In this document: piece after piece, positions 1 through 5,929 of the stretch | Layout: each line of letters begins with the position of its first letter | Numbering within the stretch: position 1 is the first letter of the stretch | Source of the DNA: an uncultured Bacilli bacterium | GTDB taxonomy: Bacteria; Bacillota_I; Bacilli_A; RF39; UBA660 | Assembly (NCBI GenBank): GCA_944372215.1 | Contig: CALVYL010000005.1 | Span: 1-32,416 of the forward strand | DNA: 32,416 nt | Direction: 5' to 3' | The notes under the pieces: generated by a model | Database searches by the model: none | Seen by the model: the letters and a program-made list of their open reading frames with translations, nothing else | What the model was told of the DNA's origin: nothing | Position numbers and translations under genes: made by a program

Positions 1-267
1 ATTATTATTTATTATATAGTAATAATTAGTTATGGGATTAGTTCCTGTAGTTGTTGATATATTTATTGTTATACTATTATTTGTTGTTTCTACTAAATTA
101 ATACTATTTATTACTGGTTTTGTATATATATCAAAATATATATAACATCCATCTGATTTATTATTATATAATATTACTTTATTAGTAGTTCTATCAAATG
201 CTAATTCTCCCCCATTTTGACACAGATTTAAGGTCGAGTTGTGAAACTTCGAGGACTTAAATCTGTG
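1..267 (-). pseudogene. Start-less fragment of a surface-type protein, runs off the left edge
   Basis: The minus strand is open from an in-frame TGA (268-270) to the window edge, and the residues from about position 213 leftward read like a real protein: they are rich in Thr, Asn, Ile and Tyr, with stretches such as NSINLVETTNNSITINIS typical of extracellular Ig-like or fibronectin-like beta domains. No ATG, GTG or TTG lies in this frame, so the 5' end is missing. The open frame begins inside the inverted repeat at 217-271, as if the gene were cut there by an insertion, a rearrangement or a contig join. The product cannot be named. It could also be a chance open frame in AT-rich DNA, but the composition argues mildly against that. 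Confidence 0.4.
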
Positions 268-271
268 TCAA
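217..271. repeat. 55-bp inverted repeat with 16-bp perfect arms
   Basis: The arms TTGACACAGATTTAAG (217-232) and CTTAAATCTGTGTCAA (256-271) are perfect complements around a 23-nt centre. The centre can pair further (TCGAGTT with AACTTCGA, one bulge). With a 2-nt bulge the outer flanks CCATT and AATGG also pair. No T-run follows, so it does not look like a simple terminator. It could be a miniature transposable element or a fused pair of insertion-sequence ends; the GACACAG-like ends recall some IS families, but no transposase is nearby. Confidence 0.7.
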
Positions 272-284
272 TGGTTTTATTTAA

Positions 285-310
285 AAAAGTATAACTTTCC
301 TATTATATAA
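285..310. repeat. Copy 1 of a 26-nt dispersed repeat
   Basis: The 26 nt here match 21923-21948 with a single mismatch (25 of 26), in the same orientation on the plus strand. The core AAAGTATAACTTT is itself an inverted repeat. Both copies are in non-coding DNA close to the 3' end of a minus-strand unit. Function unknown; possibly part of a dispersed intergenic element. Confidence 0.55.
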
Positions 311-330
311 TTATGTAGAATTCTACATAA
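311..330. repeat. Perfect 20-bp palindrome
   Basis: TTATGTAGAATTCTACATAA is identical to its reverse complement. It lies between the 26-nt dispersed repeat and the frr terminator in gene-free DNA. A protein binding site or a short cruciform is possible; nothing nearby identifies a regulated gene. Confidence 0.6.
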
Positions 331-340
331 ATATAAAAAA

Positions 341-381
341 AGTAGCTATAAAACTGGATTACGCCATATTTTATAGCTACT
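341..381 (-). terminator. Intrinsic terminator after frr
   Basis: A 13-bp perfect stem (AGTAGCTATAAAA at 341-353 with its complement at 369-381) has a 15-nt loop and, read on the minus strand, is followed by a run of seven T. It lies 42 bp past the frr stop and ends the frr transcript. Confidence 0.9.
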
Positions 382-423
382 CGTTTCACTAATATTATAG
401 CAAAATTTTGAAAAAATTTCTAA

Positions 424-954
424 TCAAACTTGCATTAATTCTTCTTCTTTTTTCTTTATTTCTTCATCTACTATTTTATTATATTTAATAATTAGTTCTT
501 GTATTTCTTCTAAATACAATTTTTCTTCATCTTCAGGATATTCTTCCTTTTTTATCTGATTATTAGCATCTTGACGTATGTTCCTTAAAGCCACTTTTGC
601 TTCTTCACCAATAGCTTTAGCTTGTTTTACATAATCTCTTCTTCTATCTTCTGTTAAATCGGGAACTGTTAAAATAATAATTTCCCCATTATTTGTTGGT
701 GTAATACCAATATTAGCTTCATTAATAGCTCTTTCGATATCTTTAAGTGTCGATCTATCATAAGGCTTAATAAATAATTGTTTAGCTTCTGGTACTGTAA
801 TATTGGCAACACTCTGAATTGGTGTTGGAGTACCATAGTAACTAACCATTATACCATTAAGCATTGCTGGATTTGCTCGACCTGCTCTAATTGTTATTAA
901 TTTCTCTTGCAAACTAGTTATTGTTTGCTCCATCTTTTTTTCTGTTAAATCCAT
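424..954 (-). CDS. frr: Ribosome recycling factor
   Basis: RRF works with EF-G to split the post-termination ribosome. At 176 residues it is slightly shorter than the usual ~185 but collinear: it opens with MDLTEKKMEQTITSLQ, has the RAGRANPAML segment near residues 24-33, and ends in the long charged helix with DANNQIKKEE (about 128-137). The ATG at 954 follows AAGGAG at a good distance. It is last in a minus-strand run behind two exported proteins, 12 bp after the stop of the nearer one. In most bacteria pyrH would lie directly upstream; here those two small proteins occupy that position. A strong terminator follows. Confidence 0.97.
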   Translation of the reverse strand: MDLTEKKMEQTITSLQEKLITIRAGRANPAMLNGIMVSYYGTPTPIQSVANITVPEAKQLFIKPYDRSTLKDIERAINEANIGITPTNNGEIIILTVPDLTEDRRRDYVKQAKAIGEEAKVALRNIRQDANNQIKKEEYPEDEEKLYLEEIQELIIKYNKIVDEEIKKKEEELMQV

Positions 955-966
955 AAATTCTCCTTT

Positions 967-1743
967 TTAACTAATTGTTATAGTATCATTATAATTGATT
1001 CTGTTAGATATTACAATAAAATTCAATTCTAATTCACCAGTTTTACTAATACTAAGAGTTTTTTCAACACCATATTCCCCATTAACAACATTATCAATAG
1101 TACCATCAATATCAATTACTTGAACATCGCCATCTAAAACTTGGGTATCATGTAATCTATCTTCAACTAATGTTCTAATCTCATCATCAGTCACTTCAAA
1201 TATTTCTAATAATTCTTCAGCAGTATAAGCTGTTCCTGTTTCTCTATTAATAATATAACCTTTAATATTTTCAATTTCACTACCATTCAAACAATTATAA
1301 GTAAAATCATTTATTACTAAACTAATATAATCTCCGAAAACATTATATGTATATTCACGATATGGAAAACTATATAAATTTGCTTCGTTAGTACACGTTT
1401 GGCCTTCTTCAAGTTCGACATTATCTAAATTTACATATTCATTAGTAAAAGATTCTAATTCATTATGTAGTTCATTATTTATATTTTCAAATCCTTTAAT
1501 GTTAATGATGACATCTTGTTCAGATATATGTTCTTCATGTAATATGTCTTCAATATTTTCAAAATAAACGTATTCTTTAGTAGAATCTATTCTTATTTCT
1601 TTTAATTCTGTTACACCATTATTCGATTCATTGTTTTTATGATTATTTTGCATATAATCCATTAAGAAATAACCACCAACAATAAAGAATAATAAAACAA
1701 ATATAAAAATAATTAAGCCTATAATATTTTTTGTATTATCCAT
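967..1743 (-). CDS. Membrane-anchored exported protein, possibly DUF3298/RsiV-like
   Basis: This 258-residue protein has one N-terminal membrane segment (about residues 8-30, GLIIFIFVLLFFIVGGYFLM) followed by an Asn-rich linker and an acidic extracellular domain of about 215 residues. In the second half, a stretch with GDYISLVIND and then INRETGTAYTAEELLEIF resembles the pattern of DUF3298 domains (found in RsiV-type proteins), where a beta strand is followed by a 'TGK.. T..DLF' motif; this is a weak, by-eye match. It starts 8 bp after the stop of 1752-2363, behind a GAGGTAG-type ribosome binding site, and frr follows 12 bp later, so the three genes are probably cotranscribed. No function is assigned. 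Confidence 0.75.
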   Translation of the reverse strand: MDNTKNIIGLIIFIFVLLFFIVGGYFLMDYMQNNHKNNESNNGVTELKEIRIDSTKEYVYFENIEDILHEEHISEQDVIINIKGFENINNELHNELESFTNEYVNLDNVELEEGQTCTNEANLYSFPYREYTYNVFGDYISLVINDFTYNCLNGSEIENIKGYIINRETGTAYTAEELLEIFEVTDDEIRTLVEDRLHDTQVLDGDVQVIDIDGTIDNVVNGEYGVEKTLSISKTGELELNFIVISNRINYNDTITIS

Positions 1744-1751
1744 TATCTACC

Positions 1752-2363
1752 TCAACTTTCTAAATATTCTTGAAAAATTACAGTCAATTCTTGTTTTTTA
1801 CTATTAATATTAAATGTATTCCAATATTCACTTGGGGCTATATTGCCATTTCTAAAAGCAGTTTCCGTATCGAACAGTATTACCTCGTCATTGCAAACAA
1901 CTAAAAGTGACGGAGCATATATTTCTGCCACTCCATAATCATTATATGTTACATAATCAGATAATCTTTCAACAATTGCTTCGTATGTGCCATTATTATC
2001 TTCCCTGTTTTTAACAAAGTCATAATAATATATTTTTTCTATTCCAGTAGCTTTAGCCACATCATTAACTATATTAGCATAATAATTTACCCATTCACTA
2101 TTAATTGTTCCAAATAAAACAATACCTTTAGTACCATTTGCTATCATTAAAGCTGTTGTTGCATTAATATATTCGTAAACATTATCTTCACCAACTAAAT
2201 TAAATTCGGATGCAAATCTTTCATTATCAGGTAAATCTGGGTTATAATCTTGCATACCAATATAAATAAATGCTCCAATTAATATAATAAACAAAAATAA
2301 ATATATTACCATTTGCAATTTACTTGCAAATAGCGTTTCATGTTTAACTTTTATCTTTTCCAT
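1752..2363 (-). CDS. Membrane-anchored thioredoxin-fold-like protein without catalytic cysteines
   Basis: This 203-residue protein has a short cytoplasmic N-terminus, one membrane segment (about 17-37) and an extracellular domain. The pattern of a beta strand ending KGIVLFGTINSEWVNYYA, a helix, then IEKIYYYDF and later YAPSLLVVCNDEVI is what one expects from thioredoxin-like proteins: the active-site loop after the first strand and the 'cis-Pro' before the later strand (APS) are recognisable. The CxxC that should sit at the loop is replaced by SEWV, so it should not be a disulfide oxidoreductase. The assignment rests on pattern reading, not a search. An extended -10 promoter lies just upstream, so it probably heads its own transcript with 967-1743 and frr. 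Confidence 0.7.
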   Translation of the reverse strand: MEKIKVKHETLFASKLQMVIYLFLFIILIGAFIYIGMQDYNPDLPDNERFASEFNLVGEDNVYEYINATTALMIANGTKGIVLFGTINSEWVNYYANIVNDVAKATGIEKIYYYDFVKNREDNNGTYEAIVERLSDYVTYNDYGVAEIYAPSLLVVCNDEVILFDTETAFRNGNIAPSEYWNTFNINSKKQELTVIFQEYLES

Positions 2364-2378
2364 AATTACATCAATAAT

Positions 2379-2387
2379 ATTATACCA
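2379..2387 (-). promoter_or_regulatory. Extended -10 promoter for the 1752-2363 gene
   Basis: On the minus strand TGGTATAAT gives a perfect -10 with the TGn extension, 15 bp before the start codon. No good -35 is spaced correctly. It lies between the tsf terminator and the gene, which fits a separate transcription unit. The very short leader is the main reason for caution. Confidence 0.5.
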
Positions 2388-2440
2388 TTATTTTCGTACT
2401 TTAATAAATATATTTATTAAAAATTTGTCAAATTATAGTA

Positions 2441-2464
2441 AAAACCAAGCCATTGCTTGGTTTT
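2441..2464 (-). terminator. Intrinsic terminator overlapping the tsf stop codon
   Basis: AAAACCAAGC and GCTTGGTTTT pair perfectly around a 4-nt loop; read on the minus strand the stem is followed by TTTTTAC. It overlaps the last two bases of the tsf stop codon region and should end the rpsB-tsf transcript. Confidence 0.85.
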
Positions 2465-3341
2465 AGTTTCCTTTCACTTGATTCATTACTTCTTCAGCAA
2501 AATTATCATTTCTCTTGGCCATACCTTCACCAACCTCATAACGAATCATACTTTTAATTTCTCCACCATTGTTAGTTACATATTTTTCTACTGATAAATC
2601 GCTATCTTTAATAAATGCTTGTTCAGATAAACAGATTTCTTTATAGAACTTTTTAATACGGCCTTCAACCATCTTTTCAGCAATATCTGCTGGCTTTCCT
2701 TCATTCATTGCTTGTTCCTTTAATACAGTTCTTTCATTATCTATTACATCAGCAGGAACATCACTTGGAAAACAATATAATGGTTTCATGGCTGCAGCTT
2801 GCATTGCTACATCTTTAGCGATTTCTGAATTTGCTCCTTTAATAACTGTTAGTGCAGCAATTTTACCACCCATATGAATGTATGAACCAAAATATTCATC
2901 ATCACTTTTATTAACTATTGCAAATCTTCTTAAAGATAATTTTTCACCAATTTTAGCTGTTTTATTAACTATTAATTCACCAATAGTGCCATCAGTAGTC
3001 ATAAGTTCTTTAGCTTCATCTACAGTTTTTGCATCACTTTTAAGTAAAGTTTCACCAATTGTATCTATCATACTAACGAATTCTTCATTTTTACTTACAA
3101 AGTCAGTTTCACTATTAACCTCAACTATAACAGCTTTGTTGCCATCAATATAAATATTTGCTAGACCTTCGGCAGCAATACGACTTTCTTTTTTAGCAGA
3201 TTTAGCAATACCTTTTTCACGAAGCCAATTGATAGCTTCATCCATATTACCGTTAGTTTCTGCTAAAGCCTTTTTACAGTCCATCATTCCTGCACCAGTA
3301 GATTCCCGCAAATCTTTAACCATACTTGCTGTAATTTCCAT
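2463..3341 (-). CDS. tsf: Elongation factor Ts
   Basis: EF-Ts is the nucleotide exchange factor that regenerates EF-Tu-GTP. The 292-residue product has the typical N-terminal UBA-like module (MVKDLRESTGAGMMDCKKAL at about 7-26, then the NMDEAINWLREKG helix) and the core with VEVNSETDFVSKNEEF, which contains the Thr-Asp-Phe-Val contact to EF-Tu (around residues 78-84). Length is normal. It starts 11 bp after the rpsB stop behind an AGGAGG-type site, giving the conserved rpsB-tsf pair. A terminator at its stop codon separates it from the genes downstream. Confidence 0.98.
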   Translation of the reverse strand: MEITASMVKDLRESTGAGMMDCKKALAETNGNMDEAINWLREKGIAKSAKKESRIAAEGLANIYIDGNKAVIVEVNSETDFVSKNEEFVSMIDTIGETLLKSDAKTVDEAKELMTTDGTIGELIVNKTAKIGEKLSLRRFAIVNKSDDEYFGSYIHMGGKIAALTVIKGANSEIAKDVAMQAAAMKPLYCFPSDVPADVIDNERTVLKEQAMNEGKPADIAEKMVEGRIKKFYKEICLSEQAFIKDSDLSVEKYVTNNGGEIKSMIRYEVGEGMAKRNDNFAEEVMNQVKGN

Positions 3342-3352
3342 TTTTATCCTCC

Positions 3353-4297
3353 TTATTTACTCAAAATTTCAATTAATTCATCTTTTTTCATTGATGAATA
3401 TCCTTTTATTTTATTTTCTTTAGCTAGTTTTTTTAATTCTGCTAAAGTTTTTGATTCTAATTCATCAACTTTTTCCATTTCTTTGATTTCTTCTAAAACA
3501 GTTTCATCTACTTTTACTTCTTCTATTTCTTCTTTTTTAGTATCCTTTTTTACTTCGCTTTTTTCCTTAGAATTTTCTTCTTTCTTTTCATCTTCAGTAA
3601 CGTAATCAACAATTTCTAAACCATTTGCTTCACAAATAGCATTATTTAAAACACCTAACATGACTTTAATTGAACGAACCGCATCATCGTTGCCTGGAAT
3701 AACAAAATCCACATCATCAGGATCACAATTTGTATCAACAATACCAAATACGGGAATATTTAATTTTCTTGCTTCTCTGATTGCATTAATTTCTTTTTTA
3801 GGATCAACAATTATTAATGCTTGTGGTAATTTTTCCATATTTCTTATACCACATAGTACTCTGTTTAATTTGTCATATTCCTTTTTTAAACCAATAACTT
3901 CTTTTTTAGGTAAAACATCAAATGTACCATTCTTTTCCATTTCTTCAATTTCTTCAAGTCTTTTAACTCTTCTTCTAATGGTTCTAAAATTAGTAAGTGT
4001 TCCACCTAACCAACGTTCTGTAACATAATAGGAATTACTTCTTGTTGCTTCTTCAACACAAACATCTCCTGCTTGTTTACGGGTTCCAACAAATAAGAAT
4101 TTTCCACCATTTTCCGCAATTGTTTTAATTTCAGCATAAGCCTTTTCTAAACAATCCTTTGTCTTTTCCAAATCAATGATATAAATATCATCCCTTGAAG
4201 TAAAAATATACTCTTTCATTTTTGGATTCCATCTTTTTGTTTGATGACCAAAATGAACTCCTGCTTCTAATAAGTAACTCATAGAAACTACTGCCAT
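3353..4297 (-). CDS. rpsB: Ribosomal protein S2 with an added C-terminal Rho_N-like domain
   Basis: Residues 1-225 are ordinary S2: [19 protein letters not shown] near the N-terminus, [13 protein letters not shown] around 94-106, and the [17 protein letters not shown] strand near 180-196. The protein is 314 residues, about 60-80 longer than most S2. The extra part is a Lys/Glu-rich linker (about 228-275) followed by a terminal module, [20 protein letters not shown] and a leucine/glutamate helix. That module matches the Rho N-terminal/HeH (SAP-like) helix-turn-helix fold, which in other proteins binds nucleic acid. It starts at the ATG at 4297, 8 nt after AAGGAGGG. It has its own promoter and a leader of about 115 nt. 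Confidence 0.96.
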   Translation of the reverse strand: MAVVSMSYLLEAGVHFGHQTKRWNPKMKEYIFTSRDDIYIIDLEKTKDCLEKAYAEIKTIAENGGKFLFVGTRKQAGDVCVEEATRSNSYYVTERWLGGTLTNFRTIRRRVKRLEEIEEMEKNGTFDVLPKKEVIGLKKEYDKLNRVLCGIRNMEKLPQALIIVDPKKEINAIREARKLNIPVFGIVDTNCDPDDVDFVIPGNDDAVRSIKVMLGVLNNAICEANGLEIVDYVTEDEKKEENSKEKSEVKKDTKKEEIEEVKVDETVLEEIKEMEKVDELESKTLAELKKLAKENKIKGYSSMKKDELIEILSK

Positions 4298-4414
4298 AAA
4301 TAAATCCCTCCTTTGTTTTTCTTCTTGATATTTCTAAATTTCTACACCTTTTTAGGCACTCGCAGAAAAAATTCATATCAATGTTTATTTCGCATTTACA
4401 GCAATTTAAATTCT
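4298..4414 (-). promoter_or_regulatory. rpsB leader (5' UTR)
   Basis: About 115 nt lie between the predicted rpsB start site and the ribosome binding site. S2 leaders in other bacteria bind S2 to repress translation. Short possible stems are present (for example around the GTGCCTAAAAAGGTGTAG part), but I cannot see a known leader consensus, so autoregulation is only a suggestion. Confidence 0.3.
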
Positions 4415-4421
4415 ATCAAAT

Positions 4422-4449
4422 ATTATGCCATTTTACAAGCATTTTTCAA
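4422..4449 (-). promoter_or_regulatory. rpsB-tsf promoter
   Basis: On the minus strand TTGAAA (4444-4449), a 16-bp spacer and CATAAT (4422-4427), which is preceded by TGG and so has an extended -10. It lies between the yqeY terminator and rpsB. Confidence 0.7.
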
Positions 4450-4515
4450 TAATTTTCTATAAAAGTTAGCTAATTATAACGAAATCTAGTATAAAATATT
4501 TTTGAATATAAAAAT

Positions 4516-4542
4516 AAGAGCCTATTATCAAAATAGACCCTT
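4516..4542 (-). terminator. Intrinsic terminator of the rpsU-yqeY transcript
   Basis: On the minus strand AAGGGTCTATT and AATAGGCTCTT form an 11-bp stem (two G-U pairs in RNA) with a 5-nt loop, followed by ATTTTTATA. It is about 100 nt beyond the yqeY stop codon. Confidence 0.75.
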
Positions 4543-4641
4543 AAGTTTAAAACAAAAGGAGATTTCGCCATTTGTATTCCTACTTCACAGAAACTTTTAG
4601 CTTCTCCATAGGCCAATTTCGGATACGCAATACCCTACTAA
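4543..4641 (-). other. Structured non-coding stretch after yqeY, possible small RNA or 3' UTR
   Basis: This ~100-nt segment is less AT-rich than other spacers and can fold: AGAAGC/GTTTCT makes a hairpin, and GGAGA (in CCTATGGAGAAGC) can pair with TCTCC further on. CCTA also recurs as TAGG on the other side of that hairpin. It ends in the terminator at 4516-4542. I compared it by eye with 6S RNA, SRP RNA and common riboswitch cores and could not match any. It may be a processed 3' UTR RNA or an unrecognised non-coding RNA. Confidence 0.35.
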
Positions 4642-5085
4642 TTATTTACTCAATTTTTCCTTAACTAAACTGCTAACTAATGCCATATCAGCATTTTTAG
4701 ATGCTAATATTTCATTTAATTTTCTCATAACTTTTCCCATTTCTTTAATGCTTTCTGGAGATATTTCGGCGATTACATCATCGACAATTTTTGCTAATTC
4801 TTCTTTACTCATTTCTTCTGGTAAATATGAAGATAATATTTCTATTTCATGTTGTAAATCTTTTACCGAATCATCCTTACCATATTTTTGATATTCTGCA
4901 ATAGAATCTTTTCGTAATTTAACTTGTTTTTTAATAACATTAGATATTTCGTTATCATCAAGTTCATGTTTTTTAGCGATTTGTTCTAATTGCATTGAAC
5001 TTTTTAACATTCGTAAAACGGAAAGCTTGAAAGTATCATGCTCTTTCATAGCAGTTTTTAAGTCATTATTAATTTTTTCTAACAT
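4642..5085 (-). CDS. yqeY: YqeY/GatB-related family protein
   Basis: This 147-residue protein matches the YqeY family in length and in features: a helical N-terminal half with LSVLRMLKSSMQ and the KKQVKLRKDSIAEYQKYG segment, then EIEILSSYLPEEMSKEEL and a C-terminal KEMGKVMRKLNEILASKNAD stretch with the Lys-Val-Met-like core seen in the GatB tail domain. The family is thought to act as a tRNA-associated factor related to the tail domain of GatB; its exact role is unsettled. The ATG follows GAGGG. It starts 3 bp after the rpsU stop, so the pair is cotranscribed from the rpsU promoter, as in many Firmicutes. Confidence 0.93.
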   Translation of the reverse strand: MLEKINNDLKTAMKEHDTFKLSVLRMLKSSMQLEQIAKKHELDDNEISNVIKKQVKLRKDSIAEYQKYGKDDSVKDLQHEIEILSSYLPEEMSKEELAKIVDDVIAEISPESIKEMGKVMRKLNEILASKNADMALVSSLVKEKLSK

Positions 5086-5088
5086 AAT

Positions 5089-5274
5089 CTACCCTCTATT
5101 TCTTTTGTGTGAATTCTTAATTCCTTCTTTAATTTCATTTCTTCTACGAACACCTGGCTTTTCATAGTGTTTTCTTTTTTTGATTTCAGAAGGGACTCCG
5201 CTGCGGGCGAATTTTGTCTTAAATTTTTTTAATGCTAAATCAACGTCACCGTTTTTTACTACTACTTTGGTCAT
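5089..5274 (-). CDS. rpsU: Ribosomal protein S21
   Basis: S21 is the small, highly basic 30S protein near the 3' end of 16S rRNA. The 61-residue product begins MTKVVVKNGDVDLALKKFKT and continues with the typical RSGVPSEIKKRKHYEKPGVR core. The ATG at 5274 was chosen over an upstream in-frame ATG at 5334 because it follows GGGAGG at the right distance, gives the normal S21 N-terminus and leaves the promoter at 5306-5334 outside the gene. It lies 68 bp downstream of the last bacteriocin-type peptide gene. Confidence 0.97.
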   Translation of the reverse strand: MTKVVVKNGDVDLALKKFKTKFARSGVPSEIKKRKHYEKPGVRRRNEIKEGIKNSHKRNRG

Positions 5275-5305
5275 TTTTTTACCTCCCTTCGCTTTTCTAT
5301 AGATT

Positions 5306-5334
5306 ATTATAACATCAGCATGATACCTTTTCAA
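5306..5334 (-). promoter_or_regulatory. rpsU promoter
   Basis: On the minus strand TTGAAA (5329-5334), a 17-bp spacer and a perfect TATAAT (5306-5311). It falls in the 68-bp gap between the last double-glycine peptide gene and rpsU, so the housekeeping genes need not depend on bacteriocin-locus transcription. I see no terminator between the peptide gene and this promoter. Confidence 0.85.
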
Positions 5335-5342
5335 GCATTTTC

Positions 5343-5483
5343 TTAACTAAACAATCTTTTTAATTGCCTTCCCACTGTTTTGCCTATTTCAAAAATCGTT
5401 TCAACTAAACCCGAGATGGCATTTAAAAGTGAACCAGATATTCCCCCAACAATAGATACTAATTCTTCTTTTTGTAAATACAT
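5343..5483 (-). CDS. Double-glycine-leader peptide 4 (bacteriocin-like)
   Basis: A 46-residue precursor. The 14-residue leader MYLQKEELVSIVGG fits the consensus for peptides cleaved after Gly-Gly by C39-peptidase ABC exporters (Leu at -11 from the cut, Glu-Leu pair, small-hydrophobic-x-Gly-Gly). The predicted 32-residue mature peptide (starts ISGSLLNAISGL, ends GRQLKRLFS) has no Cys, can form an amphipathic helix and ends in a cationic tail, as membrane-active peptides do. The ATG follows TAAGGAGG at 5 nt. It is last of four such genes and lies 15 bp after peptide 3. Antibacterial activity is inferred, and a signalling role is possible. Confidence 0.88.
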   Translation of the reverse strand: MYLQKEELVSIVGGISGSLLNAISGLVETIFEIGKTVGRQLKRLFS

Positions 5484-5498
5484 ATTACCTCCTTACTA

Positions 5499-5615
5499 TT
5501 ATTCAAAAAAACCACAAAAAACTCCTAGTAAAAATACTACTACACCGCCAAGACCTAACCAAAAGGTAGTACCTCCACCTTGAATTTCGTGTAATTCCGT
5601 ATTGTTTAAAGTCAT
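5499..5615 (-). CDS. Double-glycine-leader peptide 3 (bacteriocin-like, very hydrophobic)
   Basis: A 38-residue precursor with leader MTLNNTELHEIQGG, matching the others in length (14) and in the Glu-Leu and Gly-Gly positions. The predicted 24-residue mature part is almost a single membrane helix with closely spaced glycines (WLGLGGVVVFLLGVFCG) and one Cys, ending Phe-Phe-Glu. Glycine-spaced helices are common in two-peptide bacteriocins. The ATG follows AAAGGAGG with a 6-nt gap. Thirteen bp separate it from peptide 2 upstream. One unpaired Cys could support dimerisation. Confidence 0.87.
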   Translation of the reverse strand: MTLNNTELHEIQGGGTTFWLGLGGVVVFLLGVFCGFFE

Positions 5616-5628
5616 TTTATCCTCCTTT

Positions 5629-5775
5629 CTACATTGGGCAAATGCTATTAAAGATTAATCTACGAATGCTGCTACCCAAAGCAACACCCCAATTAAAAAT
5701 TCCTTTACAGACATTCAATAAAGAATTAATAAATCCTCCTTTGGTGTTTAATAACTCTTCTTTACTTAAATACAT
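5629..5775 (-). CDS. Double-glycine-leader peptide 2 (bacteriocin-like, two cysteines)
   Basis: A 48-residue precursor with leader MYLSKEELLNTKGG. The predicted 34-residue mature peptide begins FINSLLNVCKGIFNW and ends SSIRRLIFNSICPM; its two Cys (residues 23 and 46 of the precursor) could form a disulfide. The start at 5775 follows AAGGAGG at 5 nt; a longer in-frame reading to 5838 only runs into the preceding peptide gene in another frame and is not supported. It sits 10 bp after the stop of peptide 1. Confidence 0.88.
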   Translation of the reverse strand: MYLSKEELLNTKGGFINSLLNVCKGIFNWGVALGSSIRRLIFNSICPM

Positions 5776-5785
5776 ATTCACCTCC

Positions 5786-5929
5786 TTAATTTCTACTTTT
5801 ACAATAGCTTGGATTTGTATAACCATGGAGAAATCCACTAATAAATATTGAAATGCCTAATAAAGCTATTGTCCCTATAAAACCAAACCCACCACTAATT
5901 TTACTTAATTCTTCTTTTTGTAAATTCAC
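5786..5929 (-). CDS. Double-glycine-leader peptide 1 (bacteriocin-like)
   Basis: A 47-residue precursor starting with GTG directly after the TAA of the adaptor gene, behind AGGAGG. The leader NLQKEELSKISGG (after the initiator Met) fits the double-glycine consensus. The predicted 33-residue mature peptide begins with a hydrophobic stretch (FGFIGTIALLGISIFISGF) and ends in a polar tail with one Cys (HGYTNPSYCKSRN). It is first of four adjacent peptide genes behind a dedicated exporter. The GTG start, the SD only 4 nt away and the abutting stop suggest translation coupled to the adaptor gene. Confidence 0.86.
   Translation of the reverse strand: MNLQKEELSKISGGFGFIGTIALLGISIFISGFLHGYTNPSYCKSRN

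Noticed and set aside
2878-4028. Long open frames on the plus strand opposite tsf and rpsB
   Set aside because: They mirror the codon structure of strongly supported minus-strand genes, have no ribosome binding sites and encode no recognisable protein.
4543-4641. Assigning the yqeY-rpsB spacer to 6S RNA, SRP RNA or a known riboswitch
   Set aside because: The SRP GGAAGGA-type loop, the 6S length and central bubble and the riboswitch cores I know are not present.
5629-5838. A longer 69-residue start for peptide 2
   Set aside because: The upstream extension overlaps peptide 1 in another frame and lacks a ribosome binding site, while the shorter start has AAGGAGG and restores a 14-residue double-glycine leader.
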